Source: an uncultured Beijerinckiaceae bacterium
GTDB taxonomy: Bacteria > Pseudomonadota > Alphaproteobacteria > Rhizobiales > Beijerinckiaceae
DNA: 31,335 bases
Assembly (NCBI GenBank): GCA_937863205.1
Contig: CALMGA010000195.1
Coordinates: 1 to 31,335 of the forward strand
Reading direction: 5' to 3'
The position numbers were made by a program, and so were the translations under genes. The notes under the pieces were generated by a model. It saw only the letters and a list, made by a program, of their open reading frames with translations. It made no database searches and was not told where the DNA came from. Below are positions 8,112-17,497 of this stretch, one piece after another. The first letter of the stretch is position 1, and each line of letters opens with the position of its first letter.

Positions 8112-10988
8112 TTGCGCCGCCTCGTCGCCTTCAGCCTTGCCCTGCTCGTCTTCGTCGGCACCCTGGCCCCGGCGAGCGCCATCGAGTCGACCCGCGTTCC
8201 CCTTGACGCGCCGGCGATCGACCTGACCCGCGCCATCGAGAGCTACTCTTCGAAGGGCGATCGCCTGACCGTCTCCACGGCACCCGGCTCCGACGGCATC
8301 ACGCGCCGCATCGAGGTTCGCGCCAACGACCCCGGCACGCGGCCGAACTGGATCGTCTTCGCCCTGACCAACGACACGGACGAGCAGATCGAGCGCCTCG
8401 TGGTGGCACCGCACTTCCGCCTCGTCGGCTCCGGCGTGGTCTGGCCGGATCTCGGCGCCGTGCGCATCTCCGCCATCACCGCCAGCCAGGGCATCGCCCC
8501 CGAACGGGACGAGTCGACCGACGCCGACGTGTTCCGCCTGACGCTTGATCCCGGCACCACCGTCACTTATGTCGGCGAGCTGCGCACCCCCAACCTGCCG
8601 CAGATCTATCTTTGGGAGCCGGACGCCTACAAGGACAAGGTGACGAGCCTGACGCTCTACAAGGGGATCGTGATCGGCATCGCCGGCCTGCTCGCCCTGT
8701 TCCTGACCATCGTCTTCGTGGTCAAGGGCGCGGTGATCTTCCCCGCCGCGGCGGCGCTGGCCTGGGCCGTGCTCGCCTACGTCTGCATCGACTTCGGCTT
8801 CTGGAACAAGCTGTTCGGCACGTCCGGCGCGAGCGATCGGGTGTGGCGGGCCGGTGCCGAGACGACGCTGTCGGCGACGCTGCTCGTCTTTCTCTTCGCT
8901 TATCTCAATCTCAGTCGCTGGCACGTCCGAGCCTCGCGCGTTGCCGCGATTTGGCTCGTCTTCCTGGTCGCGCTGATCGCCTTCGCCGTGTACGACGCCC
9001 CCGTCGCGTCCGGCGTCGCCCGTATCTCGCTGGCCACCATCACCGGCGTCGGCTTTATCCTCGTGCTCTACCTGTCGACGCACGGCTACGACCGCGCGGT
9101 GATGCTGATCCCGACTTGGTTCCTTCTGCTGGCTTGGGTGATCTGCGCCTCCTTCACCGTCACCGGCACGCTCACCAACGACCTCGTGTCCCCGGCTCTG
9201 ATCGGTGGCCTCGTTCTGATCGTGATGCTGATCGGATTCACCATCCTGCAGAACGCCTTCGCCGGCGGCGGGCTTGGCATGGGGCCGGTCTCGGACGCCA
9301 GCCGCAAGGCGCTCGCCCTGACCGGCTGCGGCGATACCATCTTCGATTGGGACGTGCCGGCCGACCACGTCTTCGTGTCGCCCGAGATCGAGGCGCAGCT
9401 CGGGATCGCCCGGGGCACGCTGGAGGGGCCGGCAACGAATTGGTTCGACGTCCTCCACCCCTTCGAGCGAGACCGCTACCAGGCCTGCCTCGACACGGTG
9501 CTGGAGCAGCGGCGCGGCCGCATCCACCAGGAGTTCCGACTGCGCGCCGCCGACGGGCACTACTTCTGGTACGCGCTGCGCGCCCGCCCCGTGGTCGGTC
9601 CCGAGGGGGAGGTGGTGCGCGTGGTCGGCACCCTGTCCGACGTAACCGAGGGCAAGGTTGCCGAAGAGCGTCTGCTCCACGATGCCGTCCACGACAATCT
9701 CACCGGCCTGCCCAACCGCGAGCTGTTCTTCGATCGCCTCGACGCGGCTCTGACCTTCGCCGGCAACGATCCGCGCCTGCGCCCGACCGTGTTCTTCATC
9801 GACGTCGATCACTTCAAGCGCATCAACGAGGGCGTCGGTCTCTCCGCCGGCGACTCCATCCTGCTCACCCTCTCGCGGCGTTTGTCGCGGCTGGTGAAGC
9901 CGCAGGATACGGTGTCGCGGCTCGGCGCCGACCGCTTCGCGGTAATCGTATTGTCGGAGAACGACCCCGAGCAGACCTTGGCTTTGGCGAACGTGGTTCG
10001 CCGTGCCCTGTCCACCCCCGTCACCTACGCCGAGCGCGAGATTCCGCTCACCGCCTCGATCGGCCTTGCCTTCTTCGACGGTCAGGCGCAGGCCCGGCGC
10101 GAGGACATGCTGAAGGATGCCGAGATCGCGATGCGGCACGCCAAGAAGGGCGGCGGCAACCGCATCGAGGTGTTCCGACCGGTGATGCGCACGCTGCGCT
10201 CGGATCGCGTGGCGCTGGAAGCCGACCTCCGGCGCGCCCTCGACCGCGGTGAGATCAAGGTGTTCTTCCAGCCGGTCGTGCGGCTGGAGGATCGGACCGT
10301 GGCCGGCTTCGAGGCGCTACTGCGCTGGGACAACCCTCGCGTCGGGCGCTTGGGTCCGGCGGAATTCATGCCGCTCGCCGAAGAAACCGGCTCGGTCGTC
10401 GACCTCGGCATCTTCGCCCTGGAGCGCACGGCCCGCGAGCTTGCCGCTTGGCAGCGGGCGCTCGACGTCGATCCACCGATCTTCGCCTCCGTCAACGTCT
10501 CGTCGCGCCAGCTCCTGCGCCACGACCTGCTTCAGGACATCAAGGCGGTGCTGACCCGCTGCGAGGTGACGCGGGGCAGCCTCAAGCTCGAACTGACCGA
10601 GAGCCTCGTGATGGAAAACCCGGAGTATGCCGCACAGATCCTGACCCGCATCCGCGAGTTGGGCGCCGGCCTGTCGCTGGGCGATTTCGGCACCGGCTAT
10701 TCCTCGCTCTCGTACCTCCAGCGCTTTCCCTTCGATACCATCAAGATCGATCGTGCCTTCGTCCACAGCGCCGCCACGCGGGGCAGCAAGCCGGTCATCC
10801 TGCGCTCCATGGTGGCGCTGGCCCACGACCTTGGGATGGAGGTGGTGGCGGAGGGCGCGGAAACGGAGTCGGATGCGATCGAATTGTATCAGCTCGGCTG
10901 CGAGTACGCGCAGGGCTACGCCTTCGGGCATCCGATCAGCGCCGTGGACGCGCGCAAGCTCGTCGGTGCGGCAACGATCGCAGCGTGA
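8112..10988 (+). CDS. 7TM-PAS-GGDEF-EAL signalling protein with degenerate c-di-GMP motifs
   Basis: A membrane sensor of 958 residues. A signal peptide (about 1-23, ending APASA) is followed by a periplasmic domain (24-175), seven hydrophobic helices (about 178-390, resembling 7TMR-DISM receptors), a PAS domain (about 405-515), a GGDEF domain (about 520-690) and an EAL domain (about 700-950). The GGDEF signature reads GADRF (residues 605-609), lacking the second Gly and the catalytic Glu. The EAL domain keeps E734, N795, the ELTE glutamates (from 827), K878, E914 and Q934, but the metal-bridging Asp of DDFGTG is Gly857. It is therefore probably a non-catalytic c-di-GMP receptor or weak enzyme. 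The start is TTG 8112, chosen because GGGAAG precedes it at 7-8 nt and the signal peptide begins there; TTG 8097 is an alternative. Confidence 0.9.
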   Translation: MRRLVAFSLALLVFVGTLAPASAIESTRVPLDAPAIDLTRAIESYSSKGDRLTVSTAPGSDGITRRIEVRANDPGTRPNWIVFALTNDTDEQIERLVVAPHFRLVGSGVVWPDLGAVRISAITASQGIAPERDESTDADVFRLTLDPGTTVTYVGELRTPNLPQIYLWEPDAYKDKVTSLTLYKGIVIGIAGLLALFLTIVFVVKGAVIFPAAAALAWAVLAYVCIDFGFWNKLFGTSGASDRVWRAGAETTLSATLLVFLFAYLNLSRWHVRASRVAAIWLVFLVALIAFAVYDAPVASGVARISLATITGVGFILVLYLSTHGYDRAVMLIPTWFLLLAWVICASFTVTGTLTNDLVSPALIGGLVLIVMLIGFTILQNAFAGGGLGMGPVSDASRKALALTGCGDTIFDWDVPADHVFVSPEIEAQLGIARGTLEGPATNWFDVLHPFERDRYQACLDTVLEQRRGRIHQEFRLRAADGHYFWYALRARPVVGPEGEVVRVVGTLSDVTEGKVAEERLLHDAVHDNLTGLPNRELFFDRLDAALTFAGNDPRLRPTVFFIDVDHFKRINEGVGLSAGDSILLTLSRRLSRLVKPQDTVSRLGADRFAVIVLSENDPEQTLALANVVRRALSTPVTYAEREIPLTASIGLAFFDGQAQARREDMLKDAEIAMRHAKKGGGNRIEVFRPVMRTLRSDRVALEADLRRALDRGEIKVFFQPVVRLEDRTVAGFEALLRWDNPRVGRLGPAEFMPLAEETGSVVDLGIFALERTARELAAWQRALDVDPPIFASVNVSSRQLLRHDLLQDIKAVLTRCEVTRGSLKLELTESLVMENPEYAAQILTRIRELGAGLSLGDFGTGYSSLSYLQRFPFDTIKIDRAFVHSAATRGSKPVILRSMVALAHDLGMEVVAEGAETESDAIELYQLGCEYAQGYAFGHPISAVDARKLVGAATIAA

Positions 10989-10997
10989 GGTTTTGCC

Positions 10998-11399
10998 ATG
11001 TCGGATTTGATGAACCTGCTCGAAGGCGTGCGGACGATAGCGATCGTCGGCCTGTCGGACAAGCCGTCGCGAGCCTCGCACGAGGTCGCCACCTTCCTGG
11101 TCGGGCGGGGCTACGACTGCGTCGGCGTCAACCCCGTCCTTTCCGGCCGCACGGTCGCCGGCATTCCGGTGGTGGCCTCGCTCGCCGACTTGGCCCATCC
11201 GGTCGATATGGTCGACATCTTCCGGGCTTCCGATCAGGCCGGCGGAGTCGTCGATGAGGCGCTGGGCCTGGCTTCGCCGCCGCGAGTTGTCTGGATGCAG
11301 CTCGGCGTCGTCGACCATGACGCCAAGGCGAGGGCTGAGGCGGCCGGCCTGACCGTCGTGATGGATGCCTGCCCGAAGGTGGTTCTCGGCGGCCACTGA
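10998..11399 (+). CDS. CoA-binding (YccU-like) protein
   Basis: A small cytoplasmic Rossmann-fold protein of 133 residues belonging to the CoA_binding_2 family, related to the CoA-binding domain of succinyl-CoA synthetase alpha. Typical segments are RTIAIVGLSDKPSRASHEVA (nucleotide-binding turn), YDCVGVNPVLSGRTVAGIPV, VDMVDIFRASDQAGGVVDEA, VWMQLGVVD and the C-terminal VVMDACPKVV. The biochemical function of these stand-alone proteins is not established. ATG 10998 lies 9 bp after the EAL gene, so the two are likely co-transcribed. A functional link between them is not evident. Confidence 0.9.
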   Translation: MSDLMNLLEGVRTIAIVGLSDKPSRASHEVATFLVGRGYDCVGVNPVLSGRTVAGIPVVASLADLAHPVDMVDIFRASDQAGGVVDEALGLASPPRVVWMQLGVVDHDAKARAEAAGLTVVMDACPKVVLGGH

Positions 11400-11425
11400 G
11401 CGCAGGCCGCGAAGCAGCAGTCCGC

Positions 11426-11647
11426 TCAGCGCCCGATCGCGCGCAGCCCGACCAGCGCCGCGTGAACGGAGCGCAGCCATTCTTCCGTGCCAGTGGCGCG
11501 ATGATCGAGAACGACTTTCTCCGCTTCGTCGGCGGGAATGAGGTCCTGTTCCAACATCGACATCATCCAGGCGGCGGCGAGCTTTTCCGCTACGCCGCGC
11601 TCGTCCGCCGTAGCCCGCGCGAGACGCGCGCTGCTGGTTTCAAGCAT
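11426..11647 (-). CDS. Hypothetical 73-residue protein
   Basis: No family is recognised. The start ATG (11647-11645) follows a strong Shine-Dalgarno, GGGAGG, at 7 nt, which is the best evidence that this is a real gene. The product appears all-helical and soluble, with an acidic centre (EQDLIPADEAEKVVLDHR) and an Ala/Met-rich helix (VAEKLAAAWMMSML). It has no cysteine and no signal peptide. The gene is convergent with the CoA-binding gene (26 bp between stops) and divergent from tyrS, with about 156 bp between starts. That makes it a monocistronic unit on the opposite strand to its neighbours. Confidence 0.72.
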   Translation of the reverse strand: MLETSSARLARATADERGVAEKLAAAWMMSMLEQDLIPADEAEKVVLDHRATGTEEWLRSVHAALVGLRAIGR

Positions 11648-11803
11648 TCTTGATCCTCCCTTGAGCGTTGCAGAAGATAGAGCGGTCGTGGGCAAAGTCG
11701 CGCCGATCGCGTGCCACCTCGAATGGCTGCAAGGCGAGGGTGGCGTCCCTTGACGCCTCCGCCGATTTCCCGGAAGTCCACGCCTCAACCGGAGTTTGCC
11801 AGC

Positions 11804-13057
11804 GTGTTCGCCCTACCCCGATCCGACTTCCTGCGCGTTCTGCGGGAGCGCGGCTTCATTCACCAGTGCTCCGACCTCGTCGGCCTCGATGAGAAGGCGC
11901 TTGCGGGCGAATTGACAGCCTACATCGGCTTCGACTGTACGGCGCCCTCGCTGCACGTCGGCTCCCTGCTGCCCATCATGCTGCTGCGCTGGCTGCAGAA
12001 GACCGGTGGCCGGCCGGTGGTGCTGGTCGGCGGCGGCACGACGCGGGTCGGCGATCCCTCGGGCAAGGACGAAAGCCGCAAGCTGCTCTCCCTGGACGAC
12101 ATCGAGCGTAACAAGCTCGCGTTGCAGGAGGTTTTCGCGAGCTTCGTCACTTTCGGCGACGGTCCCGGCAAGGCGCTGCTGGTGGACAACGCCGATTGGC
12201 TCACCGGCCTGAACTGGATCGACTTCCTGCGCGACGTCGGCCGCCACTTCTCGGTAAACCGGATGCTGGCGATGGATTCGGTCAAGCTGCGCCTGGATCG
12301 CGATCAAGAGCTGTCGTTCCTCGAATTCAACTATATGTGCTGCCAAGCCTATGATTTCGTGGAGTTGTCACGGCGCCACGGCGTCACCCTGCAGATGGGC
12401 GGGTCGGACCAGTGGGGCAACATCATCACCGGGCTCGACCTCGGCCGGCGGATGGGCACACCGCAGCTTTACGCCTTGACCACGCCGCTGCTGACGACCG
12501 CGACGGGCGCCAAGATGGGCAAGACGGCGAAAGGCGCGGTTTGGCTCAGCCGCGACCTGCTGCCGGTGTTCGACTACTGGCAGTTTTGGCGCAACTGCGA
12601 CGACGGCGATGTCGGCCGCTTCCTTCGCCTGTTCACCGAATTGCCGCTCGATGAGGCGGCGCGGCTGGAAGCACTCGGCGGCACCGAGATCAACGAGGCC
12701 AAGAAGATCCTCGCCACCGAAGCGACGGCGATGCTGCACGGGCGCGAGGACGCTGGGCGGGCGGCTGAAACGGCGCGGCGCACGTTCGAGGAGGGGATCG
12801 CCGCCGACGACCTTCCCAGCGTCACCGTATCGTCGGCGGAGTTCGCGGCCGGTGTCGGCGTGCTCACGGCCTTCCAGCGGGCCGGGCTCGTCACCTCGGC
12901 GAGCGAGGCTCGCCGCAGCATCAAGGGTGGCGGGCTCAAGGTCAACGATGAAACGGTGACGGACGAGCGCGCCATGCTGGGAAGCGGCGACCTCCGCGAG
13001 GGCGCTGTGAAGCTCTCGCTCGGACGCAAGCGCCACGTCCTGTTGAGATCGCTCTGA
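11804..13057 (+). CDS. tyrS: Tyrosyl-tRNA synthetase
   Basis: A class I aminoacyl-tRNA synthetase that charges tRNA-Tyr. The 417-residue length is normal for the bacterial form. The HIGH-type motif is HVGS (51-54), and the KMSKS-type motif is KMGKT (237-241). The tyrosine-binding blocks QAYDFVEL and [10 protein letters not shown] are intact. A C-terminal S4 RNA-binding domain is visible ([17 protein letters not shown]). The start chosen is GTG 11804, because GGAG precedes it at 9 nt and the family N-terminus begins about there; the frame stays open upstream to 11711. A weak TTGACG box lies at 11750-11755. The gene converges on adk. Confidence 0.96.
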   Translation: MFALPRSDFLRVLRERGFIHQCSDLVGLDEKALAGELTAYIGFDCTAPSLHVGSLLPIMLLRWLQKTGGRPVVLVGGGTTRVGDPSGKDESRKLLSLDDIERNKLALQEVFASFVTFGDGPGKALLVDNADWLTGLNWIDFLRDVGRHFSVNRMLAMDSVKLRLDRDQELSFLEFNYMCCQAYDFVELSRRHGVTLQMGGSDQWGNIITGLDLGRRMGTPQLYALTTPLLTTATGAKMGKTAKGAVWLSRDLLPVFDYWQFWRNCDDGDVGRFLRLFTELPLDEAARLEALGGTEINEAKKILATEATAMLHGREDAGRAAETARRTFEEGIAADDLPSVTVSSAEFAAGVGVLTAFQRAGLVTSASEARRSIKGGGLKVNDETVTDERAMLGSGDLREGAVKLSLGRKRHVLLRSL

Positions 13058-13087
13058 CGACCCCGCCCGAGCGACCTCGGCGACGGA

Positions 13088-13681
13088 TCAGGTCTCGTGC
13101 TTGGCCTTGAGCACGGCATCGATCGCCGACGTGACCTCCGCGATCGAGGCCATACCGTCAACGACGTGCAACTCGCCCTGTTCCCGAAAATAGGCCGACA
13201 CCGGCGCGGTCTGCTCGCGGAAGGTGACGAGGCGCTGGTGGAAGGCTTGCGGATTGTCGTCCGGGCGTGGCGTGCCGCCCTTGGCCAAAGTGTCGTCGAC
13301 GCGCGTCTGCATGCGGGCGACCAGCGCGGCCTCGTCGACACTCAGCTCGATCACCGCGTCGAGGCGCATGGCTTTCTCGGCCAGCAACGCCTCCAGCGCG
13401 CTGGCCTGGGCAACCGTGCGGGGAAAGCCGTCGAGGATGAACCCGCGTGATGCGTCCGCCTCCTCGATGCGATCGCCGATGAGTTTTATCACGATCTCGT
13501 CGGGCACCAGCTTGCCGGCCTTCATGATGGCGTCCGCCTCGCGACCGACCGGAGTCTGCGCCTTGACGGCGGCGCGCAGCATGTCGCCGGTGGACAGTTG
13601 CAGGATCCCGAACTCGGCCATCAACCGGGCAGCCTGAGTCCCCTTGCCGGCCCCGGGCGGCCCCAGCAGAACAAGCCTCAT
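13088..13681 (-). CDS. adk: Adenylate kinase (short-LID form)
   Basis: A cytoplasmic enzyme that interconverts ATP + AMP and 2 ADP. The P-loop [10 protein letters not shown] begins at residue 7. The AMP-binding STGDMLRAA and GFPRTVAQ motifs are present. The lid segment is short ([21 protein letters not shown]) with no zinc cysteines, giving 197 residues, as is usual in alphaproteobacteria. The ATG overlaps the secY stop by 4 nt (ATGA), the classic secY-adk coupling. This is the last gene of the ribosomal block here: tyrS ends only 30 bp beyond its stop, so the usual rpsM-rpsK-rpoA-rplQ genes do not follow. Confidence 0.97.
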   Translation of the reverse strand: MRLVLLGPPGAGKGTQAARLMAEFGILQLSTGDMLRAAVKAQTPVGREADAIMKAGKLVPDEIVIKLIGDRIEEADASRGFILDGFPRTVAQASALEALLAEKAMRLDAVIELSVDEAALVARMQTRVDDTLAKGGTPRPDDNPQAFHQRLVTFREQTAPVSAYFREQGELHVVDGMASIAEVTSAIDAVLKAKHET

Positions 13682-15012
13682 CGACGTCTACCCTTCAGCT
13701 TGGCCTTCTTGATGAGGCCCTCGTACTGATTGGCGTAGAGGTGGGCGCTGACCTGCGCAACCGTGTCCATCGTCACACTGACCACGATCAACAGCGACGT
13801 TCCGCCGAAGTAGAACGGCAGATTGGCCCAGGAGATCAGGATTTCGGGAAGGAGGCAGATGATGGCGAGATAGGCGGCCCCAAGCACGGTGATCCGCATC
13901 AGGATCTTGTCGAGGTATTGCGAGGTGCGCTCTCCCGGCCTGACGCCCGGTACGAAGCCGCCGTGCTTCTTCAGGTTGTCGGAGGTTTCCTGCGGGTTGA
14001 AGACGATGGCCGTGTAGAAGAACGTGAAGAACACGATGAGGCCGATGTAGGCCAGCATGTACAGCGGCCGGCCGTGGCCGAAGTAGGTCGTGATGAAGCC
14101 GAGGATGCCGCTGCTGCCACCGTTCTGGGTGAAGTTGGCGACGGTTGTCGGCAGCAACAGCATCGAGGAGGCGAAGATCGGCGGAATCACGCCCGAGGTG
14201 TTCAGCTTCAGCGGCAGGAACGAAGTCTGTCCCTCGTAAACGCGATTGCCCTGTTGGCGCTTAGGATAGGTGATGAGAACCCGGCGCTGCGCCCGCTCCA
14301 TAAAGACGATGAAGGCGATTACCGCAACCGCCATCACCGTGACAACCAGGATGAGGCCGAACGAGATCGCGTGCTGGCGCCCGAGTTCGAGCGTGTTGGC
14401 GATGGCCGAGGGGAACGCCGCGATGATGCCGGCGAAGATGATCAGCGACGAGCCGTTGCCGATGCCGCGCGAGGTGATCTGCTCGCCGAGCCACATCAGG
14501 AACATGGTCCCACCCATCAGGGTCAGCACGGTGGAAATCCGGAAAAACCAGCCGGGATCGGACACGACGTTCTGCTGCGTCTCAAGCCCGACCGCGATGC
14601 TGTAGGCTTGGAAGAGAGCCAGGAACACGGTGAGGTAACGCGTATACTGATTGATGATCTTGCGGCCGGACTCGCCCTCCTTCTTCAACGCTTCCAGCGA
14701 GGGCACCACCGAGGTGAGCAACTGGATGATGATGGAAGCGGAGATGTAGGGCATGATGTTGAGGGCAAAGATCGCCATGCGCTGCACGGCGCCGCCCGAG
14801 AACATGTTGAACAGCTCGAGCACACCCTGCTTGTGGCTGTTGAAATTTGCCTGAAACGCGGCCGGATCTATTCCCGGCAGCGGGATGTAGGTGCCGAGCC
14901 GATAGATGATCAGCGCACCCAGCGTGAACCAAAGACGCTTCTTCAGCTCGTCCGCCTTGGAAAAGGTGCTCCAATTCACATTCGCCGCGAGCTGCTCTGC
15001 CGCCGATGCCAT
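13678..15012 (-). CDS. secY: Preprotein translocase subunit SecY
   Basis: The channel-forming subunit of the SecYEG translocon in the inner membrane. The 444-residue protein has ten predicted transmembrane helices. Typical segments are [28 protein letters not shown] (periplasmic plug region), [34 protein letters not shown] (TM5 region) and [22 protein letters not shown] (the essential cytoplasmic C5 loop, including GVRPG). ATG 15012 follows a GGGAG Shine-Dalgarno. It is the penultimate gene of the spc-like operon and is separated from rplO by an unusually long, hairpin-rich 173-bp gap. Confidence 0.97.
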   Translation of the reverse strand: MASAAEQLAANVNWSTFSKADELKKRLWFTLGALIIYRLGTYIPLPGIDPAAFQANFNSHKQGVLELFNMFSGGAVQRMAIFALNIMPYISASIIIQLLTSVVPSLEALKKEGESGRKIINQYTRYLTVFLALFQAYSIAVGLETQQNVVSDPGWFFRISTVLTLMGGTMFLMWLGEQITSRGIGNGSSLIIFAGIIAAFPSAIANTLELGRQHAISFGLILVVTVMAVAVIAFIVFMERAQRRVLITYPKRQQGNRVYEGQTSFLPLKLNTSGVIPPIFASSMLLLPTTVANFTQNGGSSGILGFITTYFGHGRPLYMLAYIGLIVFFTFFYTAIVFNPQETSDNLKKHGGFVPGVRPGERTSQYLDKILMRITVLGAAYLAIICLLPEILISWANLPFYFGGTSLLIVVSVTMDTVAQVSAHLYANQYEGLIKKAKLKGRRR

Positions 15013-15053
15013 GGTCTGCTCCCGGATCCGTTCTTCGCGGCGCCGCTGATGTG

Positions 15054-15093
15054 GGTTGCAACCGTTCGACGCGAACGCGACATCGCGTGTCGC
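15054..15093 (-). promoter_or_regulatory. Hairpin cluster in the rplO-secY gap
   Basis: Adjoining inverted repeats occupy the middle of the 173-bp gap. GCGACA/TGTCGC forms a stem at 15077-15093 with a 5-nt loop, CGTTCG/CGAACG forms a stem at 15063-15077 with a 3-nt loop, and GGTTGCAACC (15054-15063) is a 10-bp palindrome. None is followed by a U-run on the minus strand, so simple intrinsic termination is unlikely. An attenuation, processing or mRNA-stability element that sets secY-adk output relative to the ribosomal genes is an inference. Confidence 0.4.
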
Positions 15094-15185
15094 CCCGATG
15101 TGGGACGGGCCGGGGTGCTTCGCCAGAGATCGCCCGCCGTTGCGACGAATGTCTCAGGCCGAGCCTACGCTCCCCGAGCCGGCCG

Positions 15186-15662
15186 CTAACCCTCGGCCGG
15201 CTTGGCAACGAGCAAGGTGACGCTGCCGCCGGCCGCCTCGATGGTCGCGATCGCCCCCTTCGAAGCGGCGGCGACCTCGAAGGCCAGCGTCGTCGTCAAC
15301 TCACCGACGCCGAGGATCTTCACCCCGTCGCGCGGCTTCGAGCACACGCCGGCGGCGACAAGCGCTTCCACCGTCACGGCCGCACCAGTCGCCAGCTTGC
15401 CGGCTTCGACGGCCTGCTGGATGCGCCCGACGTTGACCTCGTTGTAGTCGGTCGAGAAGGGGTTCCAGAATCCGCGCTTGGGCAGCCGGCGATGCAACGG
15501 CATCTGGCCGCCCTCGAACGCCTTGATGGCCACGCCGGTGCGGGCCTTCTGGCCCTTGACGCCGCGCCCAGCCGTCTTGCCCTTGCCCGACCCGATTCCC
15601 CTGCCGACGCGCATCCGGTTCTTGGAAGAGCCGGGATTATCGCGGATCTCATTGAGCTTCAT
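15186..15662 (-). CDS. rplO: Large-subunit ribosomal protein uL15
   Basis: A 158-residue assembly protein of the 50S subunit. The N-terminus [20 protein letters not shown] and the basic, Gly-rich [19 protein letters not shown] are the family signature, followed by [17 protein letters not shown]. The C-terminal globular domain (from about residue 75) has the typical VEALVAAGV and ILGVGELT strands. The ATG overlaps the rpmD stop by 4 nt. It is the last ribosomal gene before secY. Confidence 0.97.
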   Translation of the reverse strand: MKLNEIRDNPGSSKNRMRVGRGIGSGKGKTAGRGVKGQKARTGVAIKAFEGGQMPLHRRLPKRGFWNPFSTDYNEVNVGRIQQAVEAGKLATGAAVTVEALVAAGVCSKPRDGVKILGVGELTTTLAFEVAAASKGAIATIEAAGGSVTLLVAKPAEG

Positions 15663-15874
15663 CGCGGCGCTCCTTCTTCCACCACGCGGACAAGATGGGC
15701 GACGGTCGCGATCATGCCGCGCACGGCCGGCGTGTCTTCAAGCGACGAGCGCCGCCCGATCTTGTTGAGGCGCAGGCCGATCAGGGTCTGGCGCTGATAG
15801 GCCGGACGCCCGATCGGACTGCCGGTCTGCTCGACCAACACTTTACCTGACGGTCCGCCTTGCTGCTGAGCCAT
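15659..15874 (-). CDS. rpmD: Large-subunit ribosomal protein uL30
   Basis: A 71-residue 50S protein of the small bacterial L30 type. The core [31 protein letters not shown] matches the family, and the conserved [18 protein letters not shown] closes it. A short Gln/Gly-rich leader (AQQQGGPSG) precedes the core. It lies 10 bp after rpsE and is translationally coupled to rplO through an ATGA overlap, the standard spc order. Confidence 0.95.
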   Translation of the reverse strand: MAQQQGGPSGKVLVEQTGSPIGRPAYQRQTLIGLRLNKIGRRSSLEDTPAVRGMIATVAHLVRVVEEGAPR

Positions 15875-15884
15875 CGAAGTCTCC

Positions 15885-16475
15885 TCACGCGTCCGCAGAT
15901 GCGGATTCGGCGTCGCCGCCGATGCGCCGGCTTTGCAGGACCGACACCTTCATGCTGCGACGCGCGGCCACCGCGCGGGGCGAATCCTCGCTTTTCAGGG
16001 CGTCGAAGGTCGCGCGGATCATGTTGTATGGGTTGGACGAGCCCTGCGACTTCGCCACCACGTCGTTCATGCCCAGCGTTTCAAAGATCGCGCGCATCGG
16101 ACCGCCAGCGATGATACCGGTGCCGGCCGGCGCGGCGCGCAGCACCACGCGGCCGGCGCCATGGCGTCCGATCACGTCGTGATGCAGGGTGCGGCCCTCG
16201 CGCAACGGCACCCGGATCAGGCCGCGCTTGGCCGATTCCGTCGCTTTACGGATCGCTTCCGGAACTTCGCGAGCCTTGCCGTGGCCAAAGCCGACGCGGC
16301 CCTTCTGGTCTCCAACGACGACGAGCGCGGCGAAGCCGAAACGTCGGCCGCCCTTCACCACCTTGGCGACGCGGTTGATGTGCACCAGGCGATCGACGAA
16401 CTCGCCGTCGCCGTCCCTGTCGCGGCGATCCCGGTCGCGTCCGCCGCGACCACCGCCATCCCGTCCTTCAGCCAT
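15885..16475 (-). CDS. rpsE: Small-subunit ribosomal protein uS5
   Basis: A 196-residue 30S protein important for decoding fidelity. The double-stranded-RNA-binding core starts at [21 protein letters not shown], with the [21 protein letters not shown] loop, and the second domain contains GHGKA and [16 protein letters not shown]. The N-terminus carries a roughly 27-residue Asp/Arg/Gly-rich extension ([18 protein letters not shown]), a form common in alphaproteobacteria. The C-terminal tail is rich in Ser/Ala/Asp. A 97-bp gap separates it from rplR, with no feature seen in it. Confidence 0.97.
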   Translation of the reverse strand: MAEGRDGGGRGGRDRDRRDRDGDGEFVDRLVHINRVAKVVKGGRRFGFAALVVVGDQKGRVGFGHGKAREVPEAIRKATESAKRGLIRVPLREGRTLHHDVIGRHGAGRVVLRAAPAGTGIIAGGPMRAIFETLGMNDVVAKSQGSSNPYNMIRATFDALKSEDSPRAVAARRSMKVSVLQSRRIGGDAESASADA

Positions 16476-16572
16476 ACTCTCTTCTCACTTGCGCGGGCGG
16501 CGAAGGGCCGGTCCCGCTCGCTTCGAAATCAGAACACCCGATCACAGCGCCGAGCGTTTAGAACGTCGAGCC

Positions 16573-16935
16573 TCAGAATGCCAAGCCGCCCTCGCGGGCG
16601 CCTTCGGCCAACGCCTTGACGCGGCCGTGATACATGTAGCCGCCGCGGTCGAACACCACCTCGGTGACGCCCGCCGCCTTGGCCCGCTCGGCGATCAGCT
16701 TGCCGATCGCAGCCGCCGCCTCGACGTTGGCGCCGGTCTTCAAGCCCTCGCGTTGCGCTTTCTCCAGCGAGGAGGCGGCGGCCAGGGTACGCCCGGCCGC
16801 ATCGTCGATGATCTGGCAGTAGATCTGCTTCGATGTCCGGTGAACCGACAGCCGCGGCTTGCCATAGGCCCGCTCGCGCAAAGACTTGCGCACGCGAGCC
16901 TTGCGCCGCTCGGATGATCCAGTGTCCCTTGCCAT
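16573..16935 (-). CDS. rplR: Large-subunit ribosomal protein uL18
   Basis: A 120-residue protein that binds 5S rRNA with L5 and L25-type proteins in the central protuberance. The basic N-terminus ([16 protein letters not shown]) precedes the core [20 protein letters not shown], and the C-terminal [26 protein letters not shown] is diagnostic. The frame is open further upstream, but ATG 16935, 4 bp after the rplF stop, yields the standard [15 protein letters not shown] start. Confidence 0.96.
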   Translation of the reverse strand: MARDTGSSERRKARVRKSLRERAYGKPRLSVHRTSKQIYCQIIDDAAGRTLAAASSLEKAQREGLKTGANVEAAAAIGKLIAERAKAAGVTEVVFDRGGYMYHGRVKALAEGAREGGLAF

Positions 16936-16939
16936 CGCC

Positions 16940-17473
16940 TTACTTCTTCTTGCCTTCCTTGCGGAAGATGAACTCGTCCGAATACTTGACGCCTTTGCCC
17001 TTGTAAGGCTCCGGCGGACGATAGGCCCGGATCTCGGAAGCGACCTGCCCGACCTGCCGCTTGTCGATGCCCGATACATGGATCTCGACCGGGCGCGGCG
17101 TGGTGATGGTGATCCCCTCCGGGATGGGAAAAGGCACATCGTGGCTGTAGCCGAGCGACAGCTGCAGGATCTTACCCTGAACGGCGGCCTTGTAGCCGAC
17201 GCCGTTGATGTCGAGGCGGCGGGTGAAACCGGTGGTGACGCCGAGCACGAGGTTGTTCACCTGCGCCCGACTGGTGCCCCACATCGCCTGAGCCCGCTTG
17301 TCCACGCTTCGCGGCACGACGCTCACCTCGTCGTTGGCGAACGACACGGACACCTCGCTCGGGCAGGTGAAATGCAGCTCGCCCTTGACGCCCTTCACCG
17401 ACACTTTCTGCCCCTCGACCGTCGCGGTGACGCCCTTGGGGATGGGGACGGACTTCTTGCCGACGCGTGACAT
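16940..17473 (-). CDS. rplF: Large-subunit ribosomal protein uL6
   Basis: A 177-residue 50S protein near the factor-binding stalk base. It has the family start [16 protein letters not shown], two duplicated L6 folds, and the closing signature [19 protein letters not shown], which is the standard L6 C-terminal motif. The basic tail FRKEGKKK is also usual. It lies 24 bp after rpsH and 4 bp before rplR. Confidence 0.97.
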   Translation of the reverse strand: MSRVGKKSVPIPKGVTATVEGQKVSVKGVKGELHFTCPSEVSVSFANDEVSVVPRSVDKRAQAMWGTSRAQVNNLVLGVTTGFTRRLDINGVGYKAAVQGKILQLSLGYSHDVPFPIPEGITITTPRPVEIHVSGIDKRQVGQVASEIRAYRPPEPYKGKGVKYSDEFIFRKEGKKK

Positions 17474-17497
17474 GATGATGTTCCCTTTCAGCGCCGG

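Noticed and set aside
11389..11410. GCGGCC/GGCCGC inverted repeat at the end of the CoA-binding gene as a bidirectional terminator
   Set aside because: The stem is only 6 bp with a 10-nt loop and no U-run on either strand, too weak to call in this GC-rich DNA.
11750..11778. TTGACG box as a tyrS promoter
   Set aside because: The -35 box is good, but no acceptable -10 hexamer lies 16-19 bp downstream.
13067..13080. CCGAG/CTCGG hairpin between tyrS and adk as a shared terminator
   Set aside because: The stem is 5 bp and no T-run is present on either strand, so chance is likely.
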